DNA of 64,000 nucleotides from Chachezhania antarctica. GTDB taxonomy: Bacteria; Pseudomonadota; Alphaproteobacteria; Rhodobacterales; Rhodobacteraceae. The notes below the pieces were generated by a model, which had not been told where the DNA came from, made no database searches, and was given only the letters and a program-made list of their open reading frames with translations. How positions within the stretch are numbered: position 1 is the first letter of the stretch; each line of letters begins with the position of its first letter. This document shows positions 25,965 through 34,657 of this stretch, one piece after another. The position numbers and the translations under genes are program-made. Location of the stretch: contig NZ_QZEX01000007.1 of NCBI RefSeq assembly GCF_003646465.1, forward strand, positions 65,945-129,944, in the 5' to 3' direction.

Positions 25965-27389
25965 GTGACGTCCGATACTTCGCCCATCCTGCTGTGGTTC
26001 CGCCGCGATCTGCGGCTGGCCGACCATCCCGCCTTGAGCGCCGCCTGCAAGGCGGGCCGGCCGGTTGTGCCTGTCTTCATCCTTGATCCCGAAACCGAAG
26101 CCCTTGGCGCCGCACCTGCATGGCGGCTTGGGCTGGGGCTCGACCGGCTGGCGGCATCGCTGAAGGAGGCGGGCAGCCATCTGATCTGCCGTCGCGGCCC
26201 GGCGAAGGACGTTCTGGACGCGCTGATCAAGGAAACCGGGGCAGGAGCCGTCTACTGGACGCGCGCCTATGATCCGGCCTCCGTCACCCGCGACACGGCC
26301 GTGAAGACGGATCTGAAGGACGCCGCCATCGACGCGCGGTCGTTCGGCGGGCACTTGCTGTTCGAACCCTGGACGGTCGAGACGAAGACGGGCGATTACT
26401 ACAAGGTCTTCACGCCGATGTGGAAGTCTGTTCGGGGCAGGGATGTGGAAACGCCCTTGTCCGCGCCCGGAAAGATCCCGGCCCCCGACGCATGGCCCGA
26501 CAGCGAGGACCGCACGGAATGGCAGCTTGGTGCCCGCATGAACCGCGGCGCGGATGTCGTGGCGGAAAATGTCCGCCCGGGCGAAGCCGCGGCGCGGGAC
26601 ACGCTCGACCAGTTCATCGACGACAAGATCGGTGCTTACGGGACAAAACGGGACATGGTCGCGGAGGACGCGACCTCGGGCCTTTCGCAATACCTGACCT
26701 TGGGCGAAATCAGTCCGCATACGGCCTGGCACGCGGGCCACGCGGCGATGGAGCAGGGCGCGCAGGGGGCCGAGACGTTCCTGAAGGAACTCGTCTGGCG
26801 CGAGTTTGCCTATCACCTGATGCACCACACGCCCCGCATGCTGACCGACAACTGGCGGGCGGAATGGGATGGCTTCCCATGGAAAGAAGACCGCGATCAT
26901 CCCCGTGTCATCGCATGGCAGCAGGGGCGCACCGGCGTGCCGCTGGTCGATGCCGGCCTGCGCGAGATGTACGTGACCGGCCGCATGCACAACCGCGCCC
27001 GCATGATCGTGGCCAGCTACCTGACGAAACACCTGCTGGTGCACTGGAAGATCGGCATGAACTGGTTCGACGATTGCCTTGTCGACTGGGATCCGGCCTC
27101 GAACGCCATGGGCTGGCAGTGGGTTGCGGGCTCCGGCCCCGATGCCTCGCCTTATTTCCGGATCTTCAATCCCGAAACGCAGGCCGAGAAGTTCGACCCC
27201 AAGGGCGCATACGTGGCTCGCTGGATCGCCGAAGGGCAAAAGGATCCCGGCCCGGAGGCGCTGAGCTATTTCGATGCGGTTCCCAGGAAGTGGGGGCTAT
27301 CCCCAGGCGATCCCTATCCAGACCCAAAGGTCACGCTGCGCGAGGGGCGCGAGGCGGCTCTGGCGGCCTACGAGGGGCACAAGGAATGA
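25965..27389 (+). CDS. phrB: Deoxyribodipyrimidine photolyase (CPD class I)
   Basis: A light-dependent flavoenzyme that repairs cyclobutane pyrimidine dimers. About 474 aa: an N-terminal Rossmann antenna domain (ILLWFRRDLRLADHPAL at the start) and the C-terminal FAD domain. The FAD and lesion-site motifs are present: ELVWREFAYHLM, GRTGVPLVDAGLREMYVTG, MHNRARMIVASYLTKHLL and DPASNAMGWQWVAGSGPDA. The start is GTG 25965 with an AGAGG site upstream. It ends in ATGA with a small open frame (27386-27601). Confidence 0.95.
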   Translation: MTSDTSPILLWFRRDLRLADHPALSAACKAGRPVVPVFILDPETEALGAAPAWRLGLGLDRLAASLKEAGSHLICRRGPAKDVLDALIKETGAGAVYWTRAYDPASVTRDTAVKTDLKDAAIDARSFGGHLLFEPWTVETKTGDYYKVFTPMWKSVRGRDVETPLSAPGKIPAPDAWPDSEDRTEWQLGARMNRGADVVAENVRPGEAAARDTLDQFIDDKIGAYGTKRDMVAEDATSGLSQYLTLGEISPHTAWHAGHAAMEQGAQGAETFLKELVWREFAYHLMHHTPRMLTDNWRAEWDGFPWKEDRDHPRVIAWQQGRTGVPLVDAGLREMYVTGRMHNRARMIVASYLTKHLLVHWKIGMNWFDDCLVDWDPASNAMGWQWVAGSGPDASPYFRIFNPETQAEKFDPKGAYVARWIAEGQKDPGPEALSYFDAVPRKWGLSPGDPYPDPKVTLREGREAALAAYEGHKE

Positions 27390-27601
27390 CGGGTCCCATG
27401 GATTCCCGGGAGCGCGGGATTGGTGCCCCGGCGCTACTGGCGGCCGCGGGCGGACCGGGTTCTGCCGCCTTGGTGGCGGAAATGCCCCAACTTTCGGCAC
27501 AGAACGGGAAAAAGCGTTGCCTGACCGACCGGAGACTTGTTGCATGCACCTTGCGGACTACCCTTCCGCATCAGTGGGACCTTGTGGGAATTTGGGAATG
27601 A
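27386..27601 (+). CDS. Candidate small ORF bridging photolyase and CFA genes (doubtful)
   Basis: A 71-codon frame starts at ATG 27386, overlapping the photolyase stop as ATGA, and its stop overlaps the next gene's candidate ATG 27598, again as ATGA. AAGGA lies directly before its ATG, which is too close for a normal ribosome site. The predicted protein has no recognisable domain and a composition like a shadow frame. The double ATGA linkage is the only positive argument. It may act only as a coupling leader, or be chance. Confidence 0.25.
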   Translation: MTGPMDSRERGIGAPALLAAAGGPGSAALVAEMPQLSAQNGKKRCLTDRRLVACTLRTTLPHQWDLVGIWE

Positions 27602-28818
27602 TCTTGACCTCGACAGATGGACAGGACGGACTGCCGCGTTACTTCGCGTCGACCTTCGCGATGCTGGCGCATCTGCGCCACGGACAGGTGGATGTCGTCC
27701 TGCCAGACGGCCGGACCTTCCGCCGCAAGGGCGACGAACCCGGCCCGGCGGTGGTGATCGAGGTTCATAACGCCGATCTGTTCGCCCGTCTGGTGCGCGA
27801 AGGCGATCTGGGCTTTTCGGATGCCTACATCGATGGCTGGTGGTCCACGCCGGACCTGCAGGCCTTCATGGACCTGATCCACGAAGCCGAGGACGATCTG
27901 GCCTACAGCTTCCCCGGCATGGGCCTTGTCCGCGCCTTCGAACGGCTGCGGTTCTGGCTCCAGCGCAATCACAAGGCGCAGGCCAAACGCAACATCGCCC
28001 ACCACTACGACCTTGGGAACGATTTCTACGGCCACTGGCTGGACGATACGATGACGTATTCCAGCGCTCTGTTCACCACCGGGCAGGAAAGCCTGGAACG
28101 CGCGCAGATCGCCAAGTACGAGAACCTTGTCAAACAGATCGGCGTGAAGGAAGGCGATCACGTGCTTGAGATCGGCTGCGGCTGGGGCGGCTTCGCCGAA
28201 TACGCCGCGGGCGTGCACGGGCTGCGCGTGACGGGCCTGACGATCAGCCAGGCACAATACGATTTCGCCTGCGACCGCATCCGGCGGGCCGGGCTTGAGG
28301 ACCGCGTCGAATTCCGGCTTCAGGATTACCGCGACGAGAAAGGCACCTACGACGGCGTCGCCTCGATCGAGATGTTCGAAGCGGTGGGCGAAAAGTACTG
28401 GCCAGTCTACTTTGACACCCTGAAGGCGCGGCTGAAGCCCGGGGCCAATGCGGCGCTGCAGATCATCACGCTGCGGGACGACCGATGGGAAAGCTATCGC
28501 CGCGGCGTGGATTTCATCCAGAAGCATATCTTCCCGGGTGGCATGCTGCCCAGCCCGTCGGTTCTGCGGACGCAGATCCAGAGCTCGGGCCTGGAAGTCG
28601 GCCCGTCGGTGGAGTTCGGGCAGAGCTATTCGCTGACGCTTCGCCGCTGGCTGGAAAGCTTTGACGAGGCTTGGGAAAAACTGGCGCGGATGGGGTTCGA
28701 TGACAGGTTCCGCCGGATGTGGCGGTATTACCTGACCTCGTGCGCGGCGGCTTTCGAAAGCGCCGTGTGCGACGTGACCCAGATCACCGTCACGCGCCCC
28801 GTGCCGGTCAAGGGCTAG
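27598..28818 (+). CDS. cfa: Cyclopropane-fatty-acyl-phospholipid synthase family protein
   Basis: SAM-dependent enzyme that modifies unsaturated acyl chains of membrane phospholipids. About 406 aa from ATG 27598. Key motifs are AHHYDLGNDFYGHWLDDTMTYS near residue 135, the SAM motif VLEIGCGWGGFAEYAA and the QAQYDFACDRI segment, EMFEAVGEKYWPVYF, then DFIQKHIFPGGMLPS. The start is uncertain: ATG 27544 and ATG 27598 are in frame and neither has a strong ribosome site. Some members of this family introduce methyl groups or furan precursors rather than cyclopropane rings. It follows the photolyase gene in the same direction. Confidence 0.88.
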   Translation: MILTSTDGQDGLPRYFASTFAMLAHLRHGQVDVVLPDGRTFRRKGDEPGPAVVIEVHNADLFARLVREGDLGFSDAYIDGWWSTPDLQAFMDLIHEAEDDLAYSFPGMGLVRAFERLRFWLQRNHKAQAKRNIAHHYDLGNDFYGHWLDDTMTYSSALFTTGQESLERAQIAKYENLVKQIGVKEGDHVLEIGCGWGGFAEYAAGVHGLRVTGLTISQAQYDFACDRIRRAGLEDRVEFRLQDYRDEKGTYDGVASIEMFEAVGEKYWPVYFDTLKARLKPGANAALQIITLRDDRWESYRRGVDFIQKHIFPGGMLPSPSVLRTQIQSSGLEVGPSVEFGQSYSLTLRRWLESFDEAWEKLARMGFDDRFRRMWRYYLTSCAAAFESAVCDVTQITVTRPVPVKG

Positions 28819-28945
28819 CACGCCCCGACATCGGGCAAATCTTCGGTCATATTGACGCTTCGGGCGGGCGCTGGTCCGGCCGGGGTTGCGCGAGGGAGGC
28901 GGCGCGCTCTATGGCGCGGGGAAGGTTATTCCCGGAGCCAGCGCC

Positions 28946-30139
28946 ATGACCGACCCCACGCCCGTCCCTGCGATGCAAAACGCCTCGGGTACGTTCCGCC
29001 CGGCCGCCGATCAGGGCAAGCGGGTGATGGCCTTCTACGGCACGCTGCGCCACATCCCCGTCTTGCAGACGGTCCTTGGCCGCGTGCCCGCGTCCGACAC
29101 GCTGGCTGAAGGCACGATGCCGGATCACGTCGTGTACAAGGTCGCGGGCGGCGACTGGCCGATGATCGCGCACCAGCCCGGCGCGCAGGCGACGCTGCTG
29201 CTGCTGACGGACGCCAGTGCCGAAGACGTCGCGCGGCTGAGCGATTATGAACTGGGCTGGGGCTACACGCTGGAACGCATCGCCGTCCGCCTGAACGATG
29301 GGCAGGAGATCGAGGCGGAGATGTTCATGCCCGCGCCCGAAGCCATGGTCGCCGATGGCCTGTGGTCGCTGCCCGACTGGGCGCAGACCCACGGTGAGCA
29401 GGCGGAAGCCGAAGCGGTGGAATTCGCGCTGCTTCACGGTCACATGACGCCCGAGGAAATCACGGCCCGCGACGGCATCATCGGCGTCCGCGCCACGGCC
29501 CGTATTGCGGCGGCGAAACGACCCGCCGATCCCGACCGGAGGGTCGAAGATCACGTCGAGGAAAAGTGGTTCCGCCGCGCCTACGCCAATTTCTTCGCGC
29601 TCGACGAAATCTCGCTGAAGGTTCGCCGTTATGACGGAACGATGGGCGACGCGATGGAGCGTGCGGCGCTCTGGGTTGGCGATGCGGTCGTGGTGCTGCC
29701 CTATGATCCGTTGCGCGACGAGGTGCTGCTGGTCGAACAGTTCCGCACGCCCGTCTACGTGCTGGGCGATCCCAACCCCTGGGTATGGGAGCCCGTTGCG
29801 GGCCTGATCGACGCCGGAGAGGCGCCCGAAACCGCCGCGCGCCGCGAAACGCAGGAGGAGGCGGGGCTGGAACTGGACCGGCTGGAAAAGGTCGCGGGGG
29901 CCTATTCTTCGACCGGGTCTTCCACGGAATTCCTGCATCTTTACATCGGCATAGCGGATCTTTCGAATGTCGACTCGCGGGGCGGGCTGGAAGAAGAGGG
30001 CGAGGATATCAGGTCGCGCGTCCTGTCCTTCGATGCGCTGATGGCGGAATTCGACGCGGGCGCCTTCAAGGACCTGCCGCTCGTCACCACGTTGCTGTGG
30101 CTGGCACGTCATCGTGACACTCTGCGCGACAGCGCTTGA
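28946..30139 (+). CDS. trgB: TrgB-like fusion: GGCT-like domain plus Nudix hydrolase
   Basis: A 397-aa two-domain protein. The N-terminal half has the gamma-glutamylcyclotransferase-like start VMAFYGTLRHIPVLQTVLG and LLLLTDASAEDVARLSDYE. The C-terminal half is an ADP-ribose pyrophosphatase type Nudix domain with the complete box GLIDAGEAPETAARRETQEE continuing AGL at about residues 286-308. In Rhodobacter sphaeroides trgB lies beside cysK in a tellurite-resistance locus, the same pairing seen here; trgA is not present in this window. ATG 28946 has CGGAG upstream. Biochemical substrates are inferred from the domains only. Confidence 0.82.
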   Translation: MTDPTPVPAMQNASGTFRPAADQGKRVMAFYGTLRHIPVLQTVLGRVPASDTLAEGTMPDHVVYKVAGGDWPMIAHQPGAQATLLLLTDASAEDVARLSDYELGWGYTLERIAVRLNDGQEIEAEMFMPAPEAMVADGLWSLPDWAQTHGEQAEAEAVEFALLHGHMTPEEITARDGIIGVRATARIAAAKRPADPDRRVEDHVEEKWFRRAYANFFALDEISLKVRRYDGTMGDAMERAALWVGDAVVVLPYDPLRDEVLLVEQFRTPVYVLGDPNPWVWEPVAGLIDAGEAPETAARRETQEEAGLELDRLEKVAGAYSSTGSSTEFLHLYIGIADLSNVDSRGGLEEEGEDIRSRVLSFDALMAEFDAGAFKDLPLVTTLLWLARHRDTLRDSA

Positions 30140-30203
30140 GGTCACCTGCCACCGCGGCTACATCTGGCCTCCAATCGGTCGGATGGCCAAGAAGGGGAGA
30201 GAC

Positions 30204-31238
30204 ATGCAAATTGCACGCGATCTGGCGGAAGCCGTAGGCAACACTCCTCTGATCCGGCTGCGCCGCATCAGCGAGGAAACCGGCTGCGAAATCCTGGGCA
30301 AGGCCGAATTCCTGAATCCGGGCCAGTCGGTCAAGGACCGCGCGGCGCTTTACATGATCCGCGATGCGGTGAAGCGGGGCGAATTGCAGCCCGGCGGGAC
30401 CATCGTGGAAGGCACGGCCGGTAACACCGGTATCGGGCTGGCGCTGGTGGGCGCCTCGATGGGGTTCAAGACCGTCATCGTGATCCCGGAAACCCAGTCG
30501 GAAGAAAAGAAGGACATGCTGCGCCTTGCGGGGGCCGAGCTGATCCAGGTGCCGGCGGCGCCCTATTCGAACCCGAACAACTTCGTGCGCTATTCCGACC
30601 GTCTTGCGCAGGAACTGAAGCAGAGCGAACCCAACGGCGTGCTGTGGGCGAACCAGTTCGACAATACCGCCAACCGGCAGGCCCATATCGAAACGACCGG
30701 CCCCGAAATCTGGCAGCAGACCGGCGGCAAGGTCGATGGCTTCGTGGCCTCGGCAGGGTCCGGCGGGACGGTGGCGGGTGTCGCCGCCGCGCTGCAACCG
30801 CGCGGTGTGAAGGTGGGGCTGGCCGATCCGATGGGCGCGGCGCTCTATTCCTATTACACCACCGGGGAACTGCACGCCGAAGGCACCAGCATCTCCGAAG
30901 GCATCGGGCAGGCGCGGATCACGGCGAACCTTGAAGGGTTCACACCCGATTTCACCTACCAGATCACCGACAAGGAAGCGCTGCCCTACATCTTCAACCT
31001 GCTGCGTGAAGAAGGCCTGGTGATGGGATCGTCGACGGCGATCAACATGGCCGGCGCCGTGCGGATGGCCAAGGATCTTGGCCCCGGCCATACGATCGTG
31101 ACGATCCTGTGCGATTACGGCACGCGCTACCAGTCGAAGCTTTTCAACCCCGACTTCCTGCGCTCGAAAGAGCTGCCGGTGCCGGAATGGATGACCGAGT
31201 CTCCCCGCAGCATTCCGGGCGTCTTCGTCGATACGTGA
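30204..31238 (+). CDS. cysK: Cysteine synthase A (O-acetylserine sulfhydrylase)
   Basis: Forms cysteine from O-acetylserine and sulfide with PLP. The 344-aa product has the PLP Lys44 in NPGQSVKDRAALYM, the phosphate-binding GSGGTVAGVAAAL loop and the substrate loop as GTAGNTGIGLAL, where most CysK have TSGNTG; this Thr-Ala change is worth noting. A C-terminal extension beyond EWMTESPRSI is typical of this longer subgroup. ATG 30204 has GGGGAGAG upstream; an earlier ATG at 30183 is in frame. It lies 64 bases after the trgB-like gene. Confidence 0.92.
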   Translation: MQIARDLAEAVGNTPLIRLRRISEETGCEILGKAEFLNPGQSVKDRAALYMIRDAVKRGELQPGGTIVEGTAGNTGIGLALVGASMGFKTVIVIPETQSEEKKDMLRLAGAELIQVPAAPYSNPNNFVRYSDRLAQELKQSEPNGVLWANQFDNTANRQAHIETTGPEIWQQTGGKVDGFVASAGSGGTVAGVAAALQPRGVKVGLADPMGAALYSYYTTGELHAEGTSISEGIGQARITANLEGFTPDFTYQITDKEALPYIFNLLREEGLVMGSSTAINMAGAVRMAKDLGPGHTIVTILCDYGTRYQSKLFNPDFLRSKELPVPEWMTESPRSIPGVFVDT

Positions 31239-31245
31239 GGCTTCC

Positions 31246-33771
31246 ATGCCGCAGATCCTGACCAGCCGTCCGCGCGGCCTGACACGCCCGGAGCTCTTCC
31301 GGGCGTTCGCCTTGTGTGCCCTGGTGCTGGTGCTGGCCTTCGCGGCGGTTCCCGGCGCGGCACAGGACACCACGCCGGACGAGCCGACGCAGGCGCTGCT
31401 GGATGATTGGGACAGTGCCGCCAAGCAGGCGGAAGCGGTGATTGCCGCTGACGGAAGCACGAACGCCCAGCTGGAAAGCCAACGCGCGACGATCGCCGGA
31501 TACCGCTCCCAATTCGCCGATTTGCGTGACAGCAACGCCGCCAGCATCGCCACGCTGGAATCGCAGCTGAGCGCCCTTGGCCCCAAGCCCGAGGACGGCG
31601 CGACCGAAGCCGATGACGTGGCCCGGCTGAGGGCCGATCTGAACGCGCAACTGTCGGAACTGAAGGCGCCGCAGGTGATCGCGGAAGAAGCCTATCTGCG
31701 CGCCAACGGCCTGGTGACGCAGATCGACCAGATCCTGCGGACGCGGCAGACGGATAAATTCCTGTCCCGCGATCCGATCCCGGTGAATCCGGCCAACTGG
31801 CCCGGCGCGGTGAAGGAACTGCACGAAGTCTTCGTGGCCCTTGTCTCCGAGGTCCGGACCGCGTTCCAGTCGCCGGACACCCGCGCCAGGGCCTCGCGCG
31901 ACCTGCCGCAGATCGTATTGCTGGTGATCGTGGGCCTGGCCCTGATGCTGCGCGGCGTGCGGATTTCCCGGCGCCTAGGTCAGTATGCGGCGGACCGCGG
32001 CGGGCGCGGTGCGCCGGTTTGGAGCTTCCTTGCGACGCTGATGATGATCGTCATCCCGATCGCCGGGCTTTTTGCGCTGTCCGAGGGGATCGAGTTGACG
32101 GGCTTTTACGGCCCGCGCGGGCGCCTTCTGCTGAATGCGCTGCCGTTCTGGGGGGGGATCATCCTGGGATTTCACTGGCTGGGCATGCAATTGACCCGGC
32201 TGGCGGAAGCCGAGGGCGAGATGCTGATGAACGTCACACGTCCGGCCGAACTGCGCCTGATGATCGACCTGCTGGCGGTCATGCTGGTTCTTGCCAACCT
32301 GACCGATCTCTATGGCCAGATCTCGGACATCACCCTGGCGTCGATGGCCGTTACGGTCTTTCCGCTTATCGTCATCACGTCGCTTCTGCTGCTGCGCGTC
32401 CTGCAACTGGGCGTCTTGCAGCGCACGCCGCAGGATGTCCCTGAAGCTTCGGACGATCCGACCGCGGACGATGACGCGTCTTCGTCGATTGTCGATACAT
32501 GGCTGCCGGTCCTGAACCGCTTCGTGATGTTCCTGGTGGTGATCGCACCGATCCTGGCCGCCATCGGCTATATTGAGGCCGCAAAGGGGATCATCTTTCC
32601 GCTCATTCTTACGCTGGCTCTGGTCGGCGTCACGCTGATCCTGCACCGGTTCCTGGGCAATGTCTTCGCGCTGGCCGTAGGCCGTGACGACAGCGGGACG
32701 GATTCGCTTTTTGCGGTGGCCATGGGGTTCGTTCTTACCCTGATCCTGCTGCCGTTCCTTGCGCTGGTCTGGGGCGCGCGGGTGTCCGATCTGACGGAAC
32801 TCTGGACGCGCTTCCTTCAAGGTTACAAGGTTGGCGGGGTGGTGATCTCGCCCACGTCGCTGATGGTGCTGGTGATCATCTTCGCCATCGGGCTGATCGG
32901 CACGCGGCTGTTGCAGGGCGTGCTTCGGAACTCGGTCCTGCCCAAGACACGGCTCGACCCCGGCGGCCAGGCGGCGATGGTGTCGGGCGTGGGCTATGTC
33001 GGGATCTTCCTGGCCGCTCTCATCGCCATCACCAGCGCCGGGTTCAACCTGTCGTCGCTGGCCATCGTCGCCGGTGCGCTTTCCGTCGGCGTCGGTTTCG
33101 GGCTTCAGACCATCGTGTCGAACTTCGTGTCGGGCATCATCCTTCTGATCGAACGGCCCGTCTCCAAGGGCGACTGGATCCAGGTCGGCACCAACATGGG
33201 CTATGTCCGCGACATCTCGGTCCGCGCCACGCGGATCGAGACCTTCGACCGGACGGACGTGATCCTGCCGAACTCGGACCTGATTTCCGGCACGGTGGTG
33301 AACTTCACCCGGGGCAACACCGTGGGCCGGGTCATCGTGTCGGTGGGCGTGGCCTACGGGACCGATACGCGGCGGGTGGAAAAGATCCTGCTGGACATCG
33401 CCAATTCCCACCCGATGGTTCTGGCGGGGCCGATGATCAATTTCGTGGGCTTCGGGCCCAGTTCGCTCGACTTCGAGATCCGCGCGATCCTGCGCGACGT
33501 GAACTGGATGCTGAACGTGAAGACGGAAATGAACCACATGATCGCCGAACGCTTCGCCAAGGAAGGCATCGAGATCCCGTTCGCGCAGCAGGATCTGTGG
33601 CTGAGAAACCCCGAAGTGCTGCCGGGCGCACATGCCTTCCACGGCACCTCGCGCCACAACTTCGCGAAGGACGATCAGGTGTCCACCCCTGACACGCCAA
33701 AGGAAGAACCGACGCCGCAGCGCGAGATCGATTTCGATACGGATGCCGATGGAGGTGGCGATGGCCGCTGA
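31246..33771 (+). CDS. Large MscS-type mechanosensitive channel (DUF3772)
   Basis: An 841-aa inner-membrane protein. A signal peptide (LCALVLVLAFAAVPGAAQDT) is followed by a periplasmic coiled-coil region with DUF3772 character (residues about 40-200), then about ten or eleven membrane segments, and a C-terminal MscS core. The pore helix is ALSVGVGFGLQTIVSNFVSGIILLIERPVSKGDWIQV, cited here from its first 20 residues onward at about 605-640, followed by the beta domain GYVRDISVRATRIETFDRTDVILPNSDLI-like stretch. It should open on membrane tension to release osmolytes. It is eight bases after cysK and overlaps the AlaX gene by 11 bases. Confidence 0.92.
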   Translation: MPQILTSRPRGLTRPELFRAFALCALVLVLAFAAVPGAAQDTTPDEPTQALLDDWDSAAKQAEAVIAADGSTNAQLESQRATIAGYRSQFADLRDSNAASIATLESQLSALGPKPEDGATEADDVARLRADLNAQLSELKAPQVIAEEAYLRANGLVTQIDQILRTRQTDKFLSRDPIPVNPANWPGAVKELHEVFVALVSEVRTAFQSPDTRARASRDLPQIVLLVIVGLALMLRGVRISRRLGQYAADRGGRGAPVWSFLATLMMIVIPIAGLFALSEGIELTGFYGPRGRLLLNALPFWGGIILGFHWLGMQLTRLAEAEGEMLMNVTRPAELRLMIDLLAVMLVLANLTDLYGQISDITLASMAVTVFPLIVITSLLLLRVLQLGVLQRTPQDVPEASDDPTADDDASSSIVDTWLPVLNRFVMFLVVIAPILAAIGYIEAAKGIIFPLILTLALVGVTLILHRFLGNVFALAVGRDDSGTDSLFAVAMGFVLTLILLPFLALVWGARVSDLTELWTRFLQGYKVGGVVISPTSLMVLVIIFAIGLIGTRLLQGVLRNSVLPKTRLDPGGQAAMVSGVGYVGIFLAALIAITSAGFNLSSLAIVAGALSVGVGFGLQTIVSNFVSGIILLIERPVSKGDWIQVGTNMGYVRDISVRATRIETFDRTDVILPNSDLISGTVVNFTRGNTVGRVIVSVGVAYGTDTRRVEKILLDIANSHPMVLAGPMINFVGFGPSSLDFEIRAILRDVNWMLNVKTEMNHMIAERFAKEGIEIPFAQQDLWLRNPEVLPGAHAFHGTSRHNFAKDDQVSTPDTPKEEPTPQREIDFDTDADGGGDGR

Positions 33772-34474
33772 TCCCTACTTTGCCGTAGACGCCTATCGGC
33801 GCACCGCGCCGGCCGTGGTGACTGCCGTGACCGAAGACGGCATCACCGTCGACCGCAGCCTGTTCTATGCCACCGGCGGCGGGCAGCCGGGCGATGCGGG
33901 CAAGCTGGAATGGGACGGTGGTTCCTGCCCGATCCTGACGGCCGAGAAGGCGGACGGCGGCATCCTTTTGATCCCGGGCGAAGGCGCACGCCCCGAGGTG
34001 GGGGCCGAGGTCACCCAGACGCTCGACTGGGATCGGCGCCTGGGCCATATGCGCGTCCATACCTGCCTGCATCTGCTGTCGGTCGTGCTGCCGCTGCCTG
34101 TAACCGGTGGCGCGATCACGGCCGAGAAGGGGCGGCTCGACTTCGTGATGGACACACCGCCCGACGACAAGGAGGCCTTGCAGCACGAACTGCAATCGTT
34201 GATCGACCGCGATCTGCCGGTGTCGGAGACGTGGATCACCGAAGCGGAACTGGACGCCAATCCGGGCCTCGTCAAAACGATGTCGGTCGCGCCGCCGCGC
34301 GGGGCGGGGCGTATCCGGCTGGTGCGGATCGGCGAGGGCGACACCCAGATCGACCTGCAACCCTGCGGCGGCACTCATGTCGCCCGCACGGGAGAGATCG
34401 GCCGCATCCGCATCGGCAAGATCGAAAAGAAGGGCCGCCAGAACCGTCGGGTCTACGTGCATCTCGACAATTGA
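33761..34474 (+). CDS. Alanyl-tRNA editing protein (AlaX type)
   Basis: A free-standing editing domain that hydrolyses Ser- or Gly-mischarged tRNA-Ala. The 237-aa product shows the zinc site as RVHTCLHLLSVVL (HxxxH) and CGGTHVARTGEIG (CxxxH). The N-terminal DRSLFYATGGGQPGD segment is the family's GGGQ motif. ATG 33761 is preceded by GGAGGTGGCG and lies within the last bases of the MscS gene, so expression is probably coupled to it. Confidence 0.93.
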   Translation: MAADPYFAVDAYRRTAPAVVTAVTEDGITVDRSLFYATGGGQPGDAGKLEWDGGSCPILTAEKADGGILLIPGEGARPEVGAEVTQTLDWDRRLGHMRVHTCLHLLSVVLPLPVTGGAITAEKGRLDFVMDTPPDDKEALQHELQSLIDRDLPVSETWITEAELDANPGLVKTMSVAPPRGAGRIRLVRIGEGDTQIDLQPCGGTHVARTGEIGRIRIGKIEKKGRQNRRVYVHLDN

Positions 34475-34494
34475 GACGTGCGACACATTCTATC

Positions 34495-34523
34495 TTGAAG
34501 ATATATTCGAATATGACTATGTG
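34495..34523 (+). promoter_or_regulatory. Candidate promoter before the SulP gene
   Basis: TTGAAG (34495-34500), 17 bases, TATGTG (34518-34523) lies in a short AT-rich island. A small hairpin GCCCGCA / TGCGGGC at 34532-34552 follows. The next gene starts at 34658. Confidence 0.35.
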
Positions 34524-34657
34524 AATGGCAGGCCCGCAACCACCGTGCGGGCTGGTCCCGGCATGTGAACCAAATGGCAATCCGGGAGGTGCAGACTGGC
34601 GGAACGCCCGTCGCCTCCGCCGTGTCATCGGGCCACCGGGCTTGAAGCGAGGCGACC

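Noticed and set aside
24609-27239. 876-codon open frame on the minus strand
   Set aside because: It is antisense to the aminotransferase and photolyase genes, whose motifs are clear. Long antisense frames are a by-product of high GC and codon bias; the protein has no recognisable domain.
31975-33657. 560-codon minus-strand frame
   Set aside because: Antisense to the MscS gene, with a composition dominated by Arg, His, Asp and Gln.
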